From the NCBI GenBank assembly GCA_016706545.1, contig JADJJK010000022.1:62001-126000 (forward strand): a DNA stretch of 64,000 bases, in the 5' to 3' direction. The notes under the pieces were generated by a model. It ran no database searches, was not told where the DNA came from, and saw only the letters and a program-made list of their open reading frames with translations. The translations under genes were made by a program, and so were the position numbers. Of the stretch, positions 22,184-32,500 are shown piece by piece. How positions within the stretch are numbered: position 1 is the first letter of the stretch; each line of letters starts with the position of its first letter. The stretch comes from Myxococcales bacterium (GTDB lineage: Bacteria > Myxococcota_A > Polyangia > Haliangiales > Haliangiaceae).

Positions 22184-25100
22184 ATGAGCGGGCAACCCGA
22201 CGCCACAGATCTGGTCGCCAACTCCCAGAAGTTGGTGGGGCGCGTGCTAGGCGACAAGTTCCGCCTCACCGCTTGCGTCGGCATTGGCGGAAGCGGCGCC
22301 GTGTACCGCGCCGACCAGATCGCGCTGGGTCGCACGGTGGCGGTCAAGGTGCTCAACGAAGCGCTGGCCGCCGACGCGCGCACCGTCAAGCGCTTCCGCG
22401 ACGAGGCCATGGCCGCCTCGCGCCTCAACCACCCCAACACCGTCTCCATCATCGACTATGGCCAGAGCTCTGACGGCCTCCTGTACCTGGCCATGGAGTA
22501 CCTGCGCGGCCCCACGCTGACGCAGCTCTTGTCCAGCGAGCAGATCTCCGTCGATCGCGCGCTGGACATCGTGGCGCAGACGCTCAGCGGCATCGAAGAG
22601 GCGCACCTCGCGGGCGTGGTACACGCAGATCTCAAGAGCGACAACATCATCCTCGATCAGCGCCGCGCCGGCGCGGACATCGTGAAGATCGTGGACTTCG
22701 GCATCGCCCGCCTCATCACCGCGCCGCGCGACGGCGAAGAGCGCACGGTGTGCGGCACGCCCGAGTACATGGCCCCCGAGGTCATCTCGGGCGGGCAGCC
22801 AAGCTTTGCCTCGGACCTGTACGGCATCGGCATCATCCTCTACGAGCTGCTGGTGCGCGAGACCCCGTTCTACGCCGCCACCACCAGCGAGATCCTGACC
22901 CGCCACATCAAGGCCGAGCCCAAGCCGGTGTCCAAGCGCCGCGACGGCGTGCCGGTGGAGGTGGATGGCCTCTTGGCGAGATCGCTGGCCAAGCACCCGC
23001 GCGATCGCTTCGCCACCGCGGCGCAGATGCGCACCGCGGTGCTGATGCTGCGCGACGAGCTGCGCGGCGTGCGCAAGCTGGACTCCTGCGCGAGCTGCGG
23101 GACCAAGTGCGCCCCCACGTTCAAGTTCTGTCCCGAGTGCGGGACCGCCCGCGCGCGCACGCCGTCCCGGGCGCCAGACGCGACGCCCGCGCCGAGCGTG
23201 CTGCCGCTGCCGTTTCTGGGCCGCGAGTCGGAGATCGCCCGGCTCATCGAGCATCTCACCGGCGGCGCGGCCGCCAGCGCCAGCGCCGGCGCCAACGTCA
23301 GCGTCGCCGGCAACCTGGCGGGCAACACCGCCAGCACCGCCGTGGTCCCGGCGGGGCGGCGCGTCCTCTTGCTATCGGGCCAGGTTGGCTCAGGCCGCAC
23401 CCGCCTCCTGGCCACCACGTACCCGCAGGTGGCGCAGAGCAACGTCACCATCTATCACGCCTCTCCGGATCCCACCGGCCTCGCCACACCGTACTATCCC
23501 ATCCGCTCGCTCCTGGCCGCCGTGCTGAACCTGCCGCCGGTGTGCGGCGGCGACGAGCTGACCGCCTGCGCGCTCGAGCTGGGGCTGACCGCGCGCGACG
23601 TTCCGGCCATCTCGTACCTGTTTGGCACCGCCAGCACGCTCGGCGACCTGGAGCCTGGCGTGCGCCGGCGCGAGATCATCCAGACCTCGCTGCGCGCGCT
23701 GGCCCAGGTGGCCGCCACCGGGCCCACCGCGATGGTCTTCGAGGACATCGACCGCTACGACGGCCCCAGCCTGGAGGTCCTGCGCCACTACGAAGAGTCC
23801 GAGCTGCGCTTGCCGCCCGCGTTGCTGGTGGCGGCGCCGCAGGGCGCGAGCGCCTGGCCAACCTCCGTGCCGCGCCTGGAGCTGTCCGCGATCTCTCCGT
23901 CCCAGGTGAGCAAGCTCCACGAGCAGCTCGTCGCCGCGGGGGTCAAGAACCTGCCAGCGGAGCCGACCTTCCAGGAGCTGACCCGGGCCCAGCCCGATCA
24001 CCTCAACCACCTGGTGCGCTACGTCCTCGAAGGCGGCCGCGTCGAGGAGTCGGTCACCGGCCTCTCGGACCTGATCGCCGCGCGCCTCTCGCTCATCGCC
24101 CAGTCCACGCTGCAGGTGCTGCAGGCCGCCGCGGTGCAGGGCATGGAGCCGCGGCGCGACCTGCTCGCCTCCATGCTGCCCACCCTGGGCGAGGCCGCGC
24201 TCAAGGGCGCCATCGCCGACGCGGTGGCGCATGACCTCTTGACCGGCGAGGACGACGCGCTGCAGCTCACCAGCCGGCGGCTGCGCGACATCGTGTACGA
24301 CGCCACGCCCGCGGACGTGCGGCGCTCCTTGCACCACTTCGCCGCCGAGGCGCTGGCCAAGCAAGGGAGCGACAGCGCGGTGCTCGGCCACCACCGCGAT
24401 CTCGGCGGCCACCCCACCGCCGCGGTGCAGCTCCTCTTGCAGGCGGGCGATGACGCCGCCGATCGGCTCGACGAAGCCGCCGCTGGGTCGCTGTATCAGC
24501 GCGCGCTGGTGGCCGTGCGACAGGCGCTCACCCAGGGCGATGACAAGCACGCCGAGTCGCTGTTCGTCGAGCTCTCGGTGAAGCTGTCGGAGGTGCTGCG
24601 GGTGCGCGGCGACATCATCCTGGCGCGCGGCATCCTGTCCGAGGCCCGCGACTGGGCCGCGTCCCCGCTCGACGACGCCACCATCGAGCGCGCGGTGGCG
24701 GCGATCTCCATCGCCGAGGGCGACGGGGACGCCGCGCTCCTGGCGCTGCGTCGCGGCATCGGCCGCGCCTTGAGCGGCGGCAGCATGGAGCACGTGTGCG
24801 AGCTGTACCTGGACCTCGCCGTGGTGCAGAGCCGCGCCGACGACGTGCAAGGCGCGGTGCGCGAGCTGGGCGAGTGCATCGACATCATCACCCTGGGCGA
24901 AGGGCTGGACGCCACCGCCGGCCCAGAGGCGTTCTGGCGCGTCTTGCGCATGAAGGCGCAGCTCGTCAACCGGCTCGGAGATCGGTATCGCGCGCTGCGC
25001 CTGGCCGAGGCCGCCCTGGTCCACGCGCAGCGGGTCAAGAGCACCCTTGGCCAGGCACGCCTGCAGTCCTTGCTCTCGGTCCTGTGCGAGCAATCCGGCC

Positions 25101-25327
25101 TGGCGGGCAAGGCAGAGCGGTACCGCCACGGCGCCATCTCCCAGCTCCGCGAGCTGGGAGATCGCCGCGCCACCGCCGAGCTGCTGCTGATGCCCGCGCT
25201 GGAGCCCGGCAAAGGGCACACCACCGCGCACCTGCAAGAGGCGGCCGCGCTGGCCGCGGAGATCGGCTGGGCCGAGGGCCGTGATCGCGCGCGGCGCAGC
25301 TCGGCGCCCATGCCGGGCCTGCGCTGA
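22184..25327 (+). CDS. Multidomain Ser/Thr kinase with zinc ribbon, ATPase-like and TPR-like regions
   Basis: 1047 residues with no clear transmembrane segment. The kinase domain (about 27-285) has GIGGSG, VAVK (Lys55), HADLKSDN, DFG (171-173) and CGTPEYMAPE. The usual HRD Arg is Ala (HAD), so activation-loop regulation may be absent, while the catalytic Asp is kept. Next comes a CxxC...CxxC zinc ribbon (about 302-325, CASCG...CPECG). From about 340 (LPFLGRESEIARL) an AAA16-type domain follows with a P-loop-like GQVGSGRT, in which the Walker Lys is replaced by Arg, and TAMVFEDIDRYDG as Walker B. The C-terminal 350 residues are TPR-like helices. This resembles myxobacterial kinase-AAA regulators; targets unknown. 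Confidence 0.85.
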   Translation: MSGQPDATDLVANSQKLVGRVLGDKFRLTACVGIGGSGAVYRADQIALGRTVAVKVLNEALAADARTVKRFRDEAMAASRLNHPNTVSIIDYGQSSDGLLYLAMEYLRGPTLTQLLSSEQISVDRALDIVAQTLSGIEEAHLAGVVHADLKSDNIILDQRRAGADIVKIVDFGIARLITAPRDGEERTVCGTPEYMAPEVISGGQPSFASDLYGIGIILYELLVRETPFYAATTSEILTRHIKAEPKPVSKRRDGVPVEVDGLLARSLAKHPRDRFATAAQMRTAVLMLRDELRGVRKLDSCASCGTKCAPTFKFCPECGTARARTPSRAPDATPAPSVLPLPFLGRESEIARLIEHLTGGAAASASAGANVSVAGNLAGNTASTAVVPAGRRVLLLSGQVGSGRTRLLATTYPQVAQSNVTIYHASPDPTGLATPYYPIRSLLAAVLNLPPVCGGDELTACALELGLTARDVPAISYLFGTASTLGDLEPGVRRREIIQTSLRALAQVAATGPTAMVFEDIDRYDGPSLEVLRHYEESELRLPPALLVAAPQGASAWPTSVPRLELSAISPSQVSKLHEQLVAAGVKNLPAEPTFQELTRAQPDHLNHLVRYVLEGGRVEESVTGLSDLIAARLSLIAQSTLQVLQAAAVQGMEPRRDLLASMLPTLGEAALKGAIADAVAHDLLTGEDDALQLTSRRLRDIVYDATPADVRRSLHHFAAEALAKQGSDSAVLGHHRDLGGHPTAAVQLLLQAGDDAADRLDEAAAGSLYQRALVAVRQALTQGDDKHAESLFVELSVKLSEVLRVRGDIILARGILSEARDWAASPLDDATIERAVAAISIAEGDGDAALLALRRGIGRALSGGSMEHVCELYLDLAVVQSRADDVQGAVRELGECIDIITLGEGLDATAGPEAFWRVLRMKAQLVNRLGDRYRALRLAEAALVHAQRVKSTLGQARLQSLLSVLCEQSGLAGKAERYRHGAISQLRELGDRRATAELLLMPALEPGKGHTTAHLQEAAALAAEIGWAEGRDRARRSSAPMPGLR

Positions 25328-25387
25328 CGGCGTCGCGTCGCCCGCCACCAGCCCACGCCGCCGCGCCGCGTGTATGCTCAGCGCCGC

Positions 25388-27058
25388 ATGTCGTCTGTGG
25401 CCTCTGTGTCTCCCAACGTCCCTGGCGCGTCTTGCGATCCGTCCCGGCCGTCCCGGCCAGCCCCGTCTGCGCGCCGCCTGCGCGCTGCGCGCTGCTTGCT
25501 CGCGGCGCTCGGCTTGCTCGCGGGGCTCGGCGTCGGCTGCGCCTCGCGGTCTCGCGGCCGCGAGGCGCAGCTGTCGGCCGCGGCCATGCTGGCCAAGGCG
25601 CGTGGCACCACCGTGTTTGGGCCCGCGGCGGAGTTCACCGGCAGCTCGCTCCCTGACGTGGGGACCTCGGGCCTGTTCCCGGCGCGCACCGCCGCCGAGT
25701 GCCAGGTCTCCATGCTCACCGGCGGCGAGGACTCCTTCGCCGTGCGCATGGACCTGCTCAAGAGCGCCACACACTCCATCCGCATCCAGGCGCTGATCTA
25801 CACCGCGGATGAGTCTGGCCTGCGCGTCGCCGAGATCCTCAAGCAGAAGAAGCAGCAGGGCCTGGACGTGCGGGTGATCGTCGATGGGCTCTCCAATCCT
25901 TCCTTGCAGACCCAGTGGATGTACTTCGACCTCAAGCAGCACGGCGTGGAGGTCGAGGGCTACGAGGCGATCGGCCTGCAGTGGCTCAACGAGGTGCCCG
26001 TCCCGCTGCAGAGCCCGCACTACGACCCGCTGCTGCCCAACAAGCGCTATCACGAGAAGCTCTGGATCACCGACGCGGGCACGCCGCAGGCCCAGGCGGT
26101 CACCGGCGGCCTCAACATCGCCAACGAGTACTTCCGCGTCGATCCGGCCAACGTGCCGCGCTACTGGCGCGATCAAGACGTGCTGGTGCGCGGCCGCGTG
26201 CTCGACGATCTGACCACCTCCTTCGAGCGGAACTGGCAACACTTCAAGAGCATCAAGCGTGAGCGCGGCAACCTCACCGACGCGGCGTGGGAGTCCACCC
26301 GCGCCCTCCTGGCCAGGACCGGCAAGCCGCAGATCCCTTACACCACCCGGGCCGACCTCACCGCCACCGTCGCCAGGTTGGAGGCGCGCGCGGTGCCCCG
26401 CCAGTTCGAGCCAGCGCGCTGCCGCTTCTTCCAGAGCCGACCCCGCCTGCGCGAGAGCTACATCCAGCAGGCGTACCTCAAGCTGCTCGCCAGCGCCCGA
26501 CGCGAGGTCTTGCTCGCCAACGCCTACTTCGTGCCGACCGCGGTCACCGCCATGGCCATCAAGGAGGCCGCGCACCGCTGCGTGCGCGTCGTGATCCTGG
26601 CCAACAGCGCCGAGACCAACGACACCCCGGGCATCACCGTCCTCGGCCGCAGCTACTACGCCGACCTGCTGTCGGTCAACGAGTCCGCCGAGGCCCGGGC
26701 GTGTCAGCGCGCCGGCACCCCCGGCGGCGTCGAGATCTGGGAGTGGATGGGCAAGCGCCAGCACGACCCCAAGCCAAGCCAGGGCCTCCTCCACGCCAAG
26801 TTCGTCGTCGTCGACCGCGTCCTCTCGCTCGTCGGCTCCCACAACCTCGACCCGCGCAGCGAGCGCCTGAACAGCGAGTCGGCCCTCGTCTACGAGAACG
26901 CCGCCCTCGCCGAGACGCTCGCCAGGACCTTCCTCGAACAGGACCTGGCCTCGAGCCGCCGCATCAGCGCCGCCGAGGCCGCCACCTTCGAGAAGCCCGA
27001 CAAGGCCTACCAGCGCTTCAAGAAGGACCTCGCCGGCATGTTCGAAGAGCACCTGTGA
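25388..27058 (+). CDS. Phospholipase D / cardiolipin-synthase-family lipoprotein
   Basis: About 556 residues with an N-terminal lipobox (GLGVGCAS). Two HKD motifs are present: YHEKLWITDAG with downstream GGLNIANEYF, and LLHAKFVVVDRVLSLVGSHN. They form the two halves of a PLD active site. The family cleaves or transfers phosphodiester head groups of phospholipids. Lipid anchoring suggests a periplasmic or outer-membrane location, which fits either lipid remodelling or attack on prey membranes. ATG 25388 is used; a GTG at 25370 would add six residues. The gene following it is a pseudogene. Substrate not predictable. Confidence 0.8.
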   Translation: MSSVASVSPNVPGASCDPSRPSRPAPSARRLRAARCLLAALGLLAGLGVGCASRSRGREAQLSAAAMLAKARGTTVFGPAAEFTGSSLPDVGTSGLFPARTAAECQVSMLTGGEDSFAVRMDLLKSATHSIRIQALIYTADESGLRVAEILKQKKQQGLDVRVIVDGLSNPSLQTQWMYFDLKQHGVEVEGYEAIGLQWLNEVPVPLQSPHYDPLLPNKRYHEKLWITDAGTPQAQAVTGGLNIANEYFRVDPANVPRYWRDQDVLVRGRVLDDLTTSFERNWQHFKSIKRERGNLTDAAWESTRALLARTGKPQIPYTTRADLTATVARLEARAVPRQFEPARCRFFQSRPRLRESYIQQAYLKLLASARREVLLANAYFVPTAVTAMAIKEAAHRCVRVVILANSAETNDTPGITVLGRSYYADLLSVNESAEARACQRAGTPGGVEIWEWMGKRQHDPKPSQGLLHAKFVVVDRVLSLVGSHNLDPRSERLNSESALVYENAALAETLARTFLEQDLASSRRISAAEAATFEKPDKAYQRFKKDLAGMFEEHL

Positions 27059-27430
27059 CGCCGCGCGCGCGGTAGTGACCACCAGCCGGCGACGCTGCGG
27101 GCCGGAGTCGCCTGTGCGCCGGGCAGCAAGGTGTACAGAGCGCTGCGATCCATGCGCTGGCGCCAGTGGAACGGATCTGCTGCTCCGCTGGCGCAGGGCA
27201 CAGGCTTGGTTTGGGTGCTCATGTTCCATCGCGCCACAGACCCGTTGGATAACACTGGGCGCAGCACGGCCGGCCTGCGACGACTCCGGGGACGCGAGCT
27301 GGGCGCGGAGCGCCAGCTCTGGTGAGCCCAGGGCTCGCCGCCGCTGTCGCCTCCCGGCACGACACGGCCGGTCCCCCTCGCCAGGGCTGCGGACCAACGC
27401 CTCAGCCTGGCCAGCGTGCGCCTGTGGCGC

Positions 27431-28523
27431 TGGACCGCCTGGACGGCTACTCGCCCGCTACGCCACGCTCACGGTGAACGCCAAACACCCTGACCAGCTC
27501 AGCCGGCACCGGCGCCGTCCGCTCCTTCGGTGTCGAGGATCTCGACTCCGAGCTGGGCTATTGCTTCCGTGTCCGCGCGGTCAACGCGAACGGCTCATCG
27601 GTCCGTGCGGCACGACACCTGGTGGACCCCGCCGCCACCATCTACCAGGCACGCACCTCGGGCGCTCAGGTCCAGTGGATCGACCGGATCCCACCTGGGA
27701 GGTCGAAGGCTACGACGGGTTGCTGGGCGCCAAGCTCCTCACCGCCAACGTCGAGGACATCGCGTGCCGCGGCCGCAGAAGCAGGCCGCCACGCTGTCCA
27801 GCCTGCAGGCCGGCCGCCTGTACTGCTTCCAGATCAACCGCCTAGGCAACAGGTCCCGCAAGGTCTGCGAGAGCCCGCGCGCCACTGATGACCGCGCGAG
27901 CCGCGGCAGGCGCCGCAGTACCGCGGTCAGCCAGCGGCAACACGCAGCCACAGCCAGCCGGGCAGAGGTGGAGCGGATCCACGATGACGGGCGCCCGCCC
28001 GTTCCTCGACGGCTGGCGCTGGCACATTTCGACGTTGGCCCGGGGCAGACCACCTGCTATCGGCTATGGGTCTTCACCGTTGTCGCCTCGACAACGTGGA
28101 TCACCCGGCCACCGTGCCCTGGCGCGGGTGATCATGGGCGCGCCGGTGCGAGGTGCCTCATGCGTCGGCTACACCGTACATACCGCGGCCCGCGCCTACG
28201 TCGCCCACGCATTCTCCACGGCCGACGCGCCTGCGTCACCGCGAAGGATGGATCTTCGTCGTCAGGATCGACGGCGTGGGCGGGTTTGGCTTCGGCAGGT
28301 CGATGCACCACCGTTCTGCCACCGACGCAGCCGGCGGCGGCGCAGGCGTATGGGTGGGTCCCGGCGGAGCGCAGAACGCCTGGTCGAGGCAGTCCTCACC
28401 GCGCCATCGTCTTTTGGCAGCAGGCCGGCGACCCCGCTGACCCTGGTGGCGTGCAAGATGCGGCGCGCCCCAGGCGGCGAGACGCTGGACTCGATGCCGA
28501 TCCAGGTCACCTACCGCCGCTAG
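27431..28523 (+). pseudogene. Decayed fibronectin-III-like repeat protein
   Basis: No intact gene spans 27059-28519, but recognisable pieces follow one another in different frames. Examples are LGYCFRVRAVNANGSSVRA (frame of 27490), DPTWEVEGYDGLLGAKLL (another frame), LYCFQINRLGN and TTCYRLWVFT (a third), then a good C-terminus PIQVTYRR ending at TAG 28523. The repeated [YT]C-x-[FV]-x-[VIF] pattern is typical of fibronectin type III-like strands. At least three frameshifts separate the pieces. It follows the PLD lipoprotein and overlaps the convergent DHOD-like stop by 4 bp. The segment 27059-27430 contains nothing else recognisable. Confidence 0.6.
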
Positions 28524-29557
28524 CCAAGCGCCAGCCGGCGTGAGCCGCGGTCAGCGCTCTCTGACGGCTTCCAGTTCGCCAGCACGCGCAGGTAGTTGCC
28601 GCGTTCGAAGGCGCTGGTGTCCGGGCAGCGCGCCAGGTTCATGCAGCCGCGCATCTGCGTCAGCGACTCGTAGCCCAGCGCCTCCACCTGCTGCGCCAGC
28701 TCGCCATGCACAGCGGTCAGGTGGGCGGGGCCTCGCCGCAGCACGGCCGAGACCATCTGCACGGCGTGCGCGCCGGTCATCACCGCCTTGACGACGTCGT
28801 TCGCGCCATGCACGCCGCCGGCCGCGATCATGCCCAGCTTGGGCCGCTGCGCCGACAAGATCGCGAGCCAGCGCAGGCGCAGCAGCAGCTCGGTCGGATC
28901 GGACAGGTGATGATCCGGGCGCACCTCCAGCTCCACCACGTCAATGTCAGGCTGATAGAAGCGGTTGAACAGGACCAGCGCGTCTGCACCGGCGTTCTCC
29001 AGCTCCAGCGCCAGGTGCGAAAGCGCGGAGTAGAACGGCGACAGCTTCACCGCCACCGGGATCGTGACCGCGCGCTTGACCGTGCGGACGATCTCGATCG
29101 TCCGGCGCTCCACCGCCAGGCTGTCCTCCTTGGGATCGCTGGCCACGTAGTACGGGTTGAGCTCCAGCGCGTGCGCGCCGGCCTCCTCGATGAGCCTAGC
29201 GTAGTCGAGCCAGCCGCTGGCAGTGACGCCGTTGAGCGAGGCGATGACCGGCATCTGCACCGCGGCGCGCAGCCGGCGGATCTGCTCGAGGTACTGGTGC
29301 GGCTCCAGCCGGAACTCCACGTTCTGGGGCAGGAACGACGACGCCTCGGAGAAGGCGTCGAGGTGCGAGTCCAGGTGGTCCCGCGAGTGATCGTGATCGC
29401 GGGAGATCTGCTCCTCGAACACCGAGTGCATGACGAGGGCGGCGGCGCCTGCGTCCTCCAGGCGGCGGACGGCGTCGAGATCATCGCACAGCGGCGAGGC
29501 GCCGACGACCAGCGGATGTGGCAGCGAAAGGCCGAGGTAGGTCGTAGAGAGATCCAT
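28520..29557 (-). CDS. Dihydroorotate-dehydrogenase-like protein
   Basis: 345 residues with a TIM-barrel FMN enzyme pattern. It begins MDLSTTYLGLSLPHPLVVGASPLC, with PVAVKLSPFYS (phosphate/FMN region) and MIAAGGVHGANDVVKAVMTGA near the end. It lies 12 bp after the pyruvate:ferredoxin oxidoreductase gene, so the two are an operon. Proteins annotated dihydroorotate-dehydrogenase-like are repeatedly found beside nifJ, but their substrate is not established. It is not expected to be the pyrimidine enzyme PyrD. Confidence 0.8.
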   Translation of the reverse strand: MDLSTTYLGLSLPHPLVVGASPLCDDLDAVRRLEDAGAAALVMHSVFEEQISRDHDHSRDHLDSHLDAFSEASSFLPQNVEFRLEPHQYLEQIRRLRAAVQMPVIASLNGVTASGWLDYARLIEEAGAHALELNPYYVASDPKEDSLAVERRTIEIVRTVKRAVTIPVAVKLSPFYSALSHLALELENAGADALVLFNRFYQPDIDVVELEVRPDHHLSDPTELLLRLRWLAILSAQRPKLGMIAAGGVHGANDVVKAVMTGAHAVQMVSAVLRRGPAHLTAVHGELAQQVEALGYESLTQMRGCMNLARCPDTSAFERGNYLRVLANWKPSESADRGSRRLALG

Positions 29558-29569
29558 GCTCGGGCTCCT

Positions 29570-32500
29570 TTAAGACTTCTGGGGTTCACGGGTTGGAGAA
29601 GAAGGATCACCGCCTGCGCCAGGGCTTCCGCCTGCGCCGGGGCTTCCGCCTGCGCCGTTGCCGTGGTCAAACGGCTCGGCCATGTGCTGGTACAGCGCGT
29701 AGCGCTCGGCGATGCCGCGCTGCGCGCGCCCGATCAGGTCCTTGAAGCGGGCCGGATCTTGCTGCTCGACGATGCGGAAGCGGGTCTCGTTGCGCGCGAA
29801 GTCCGCGAGCTTGCCCTTGGGCGCGGCGGAGTCCAGGTGCAGCGGGCTCTCGCGCCCACCGGCCTTGCGCGGATCATGGCGATACAGCGGCCAGTACCCC
29901 GTCTCCACCGCCAGCTTCTGCTGCGCCAGCCCGCGCGACAGGTCGTAGCCGTGCGCGATGCAGTGCGAGTACGCGATGATGAGCGAGGGCCCCGGCCAGG
30001 CGTCAGCCTCGGCCAGCGCCTTGACCGTCTGCGCGTCCTTGGCGCCGTACGCGATCTGCGCGACGTAGACGTTGCCGTAGCTCATGGCCAGGAGGCCGAG
30101 GTCCTTCTTGGGCACGGACTTGCCCGCGGAGGCGAACTTCGCCGCCGCGCCAAGCGGCGTGGACTTGGATTGCTGCCCGCCGGTGTTGGAGTACACCTCG
30201 GTGTCGAGCACCAGGATGTTGACGTCCCGGTTCTGCGCCAGCACGTGATCCAGGCCGCCGTAGCCGATGTCGTAGGCCCAGCCGTCGCCGCCGACGATCC
30301 ACACGCTCTTGCGCACCAGGTAGTCCACCACCGCCTCCAGCCGACGAGCCTGCGCGGAGTCGATGGCCCCGAGCTTGCCGCGCAACGCCTCCACTCGCTG
30401 GCGCTGCGCCGCGATGGCCACCTCGCCGTGCTGCTCCGCCGCCAGGAGCCCGCTCACCAGCTCGTCGCCGAGCTGCGAGCCCAGCGAGAGGAGCAGGTCA
30501 CGCGCCAGGCGCGCGTGCTGATCCACCGCCAGGCGCAGGCCAAAGCCCATCTCGGCGTTGTCCTCGAACAGCGAGTTCATCCACGCCGGCCCGCGGCCGT
30601 CGCGGTTCTTGGTGTACGGGGTGGTCGGCAAGTTGCCGCTGTAGATCGAAGAGCAGCCGGTGGCGTTGGCGATGAGCGCGCGGTCGCCGAAGAGCTGCGT
30701 CATCAGCTTGAGGTACGGCGTCTCACCGCAGCCCGCGCACGCGCCGGAGTACTCAAACAGCGGCTCGAGGAACTGCGCGCCCTTGACGTCGAGCGAGATC
30801 GTCGTCCGGTCCGCCTCCGGCAGCGCCAGGAAGAACTCGTAGTTGTCGCGCTCGGCGTCGCGCAGCGGCGCCTGCGGCGCCATCTCCAGCGCCTTGTGCC
30901 GCGGGTTGGTCTTGTCCTTGGCCGGGCACACCTCGACGCAGGCGCCACATCCTGTGCAGTCCTCCGGCGCCACCTGCACGGTGTAGAGCTCGCCGTCGCC
31001 GCCGTGCGCCTTGAACGGGATGGACTTGAACGTGGCCGGCGCCTGGGCCACCTGCGATGAGGGATACGCCTTGACCCGCACCGCCGCGTGCGGACACACC
31101 ATCGCGCACTTGTTGCACTGGATGCACACCCTCGCATCCCAGACCGGGAGCTGGCTGGCCAGGTTGCGCTTCTCCCAGCGCGCGGTGCCGGTGGGCCAGG
31201 TGCCATCGACGGGGAAGGCGCTGACCGGCAGCAGGTCGCCCTGGCCAGCGAGCATGACCGCGGTCAGCCGCTGCACGAAGTCCGGTGCGCTGGGCGACAC
31301 CGGCGGCGGCCGAACCCAGGTGGCGGTCACCTGCGCCGGGATCGAGATCTCGTGCAAGTGCGCCAGCGTGTCGTCCACCACCGCCAGGTTCTTGGCGATG
31401 ATCTCCGGCCCCTTCTTGCGGTACGTCTTCTCCAGCTCGTGCTTGATGTGGCCGATGGCCTCGTCGCGCGGGAACACGCCGGCCAGCGCGAAGAAGCAGG
31501 TCTGCATCACCATGTTGATGCGGCCGGCCATGCCCGCCCGTCGCGCCACGTCCAGCGCATCGACGGCGAACACCCGCAGCTTGCGTTCGAGGATGGTGGC
31601 CTGCACCTCGCGCGGCAGCCCGTCCCACACCTGGTCCGGAGGCAGCGGCGCGTTGATGAGCAAGGTCGCCCCCGGCGCCGCCTGCGCGAGGACGTCATAG
31701 CGCTCGAAGAAGTTCCACTGATGCACGGCCACGAAGCCGGCCCGGCGGATGAGGTAGCTGGCGCGGATGGGCTGCGCGCCGAAGCGCAGGTGCGACACCG
31801 TCATCGCCCCGGACTTCTTGGAGTCGTAGACAAAGTAGCCCTGCGCGAATTGCTCGGTCTGCTCGCCGATGATCTTGATCGCGCTCTTGTTGGCGCCCAC
31901 CGTGCCGTCGGCGCCAAGGCCGTAGAACACCGCGCGCACCACCGAAGCGGGCTCCAGGTCGAAGTCTGGATCCACCGCCAGCGAGAGGTGCGTGACGTCG
32001 TCGAGGATGCCGACCGTGAACCGCCGCCGCGGGCGGCTCGCCGCCAGCTCGGCGAACACCGCCATCACCATGGCCGGCGTGAACTCCTTGGAGGACAGCC
32101 CGTAGCGCCCGCCGATCACCTTGGGCCGCAGCGCCGCCGCGTCGTCGGTGTCCTCGCCCTCATACAGCGCGGTGACCACGTCCTGAAACAGCGGCTCGGC
32201 TGCCGCGCCTGGCTCCTTGGTGCGGTCCAGCACCGCCAGCGTTCGCACCGTGGCCGGCAACGCGGACAAGAAGTCCTGCGCGACGAACGGCCGAAACAGC
32301 CGGATCTCCAGCACCCCCACCTTCTCCCCGCGCTCGGTCAGGTACTCCACCACCTCGTGCGCGGTCTTGGCGCCCGAGCCCATCATCACGATCACGCGCT
32401 CGGCCTGCGGGTGACCGCGGTACTCGTACGGCAGGTAGCGCCGCCCGGTGAGCTGCGCGAACCGCTCCATCTCCTGCCCGACGATGCCGGCGCAGGCGTC

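Noticed and set aside
23390..27397. A 1335-residue minus-strand open frame across the kinase and PLD genes
   Set aside because: It is antisense to two well-supported genes, has low-complexity composition and no family signature.
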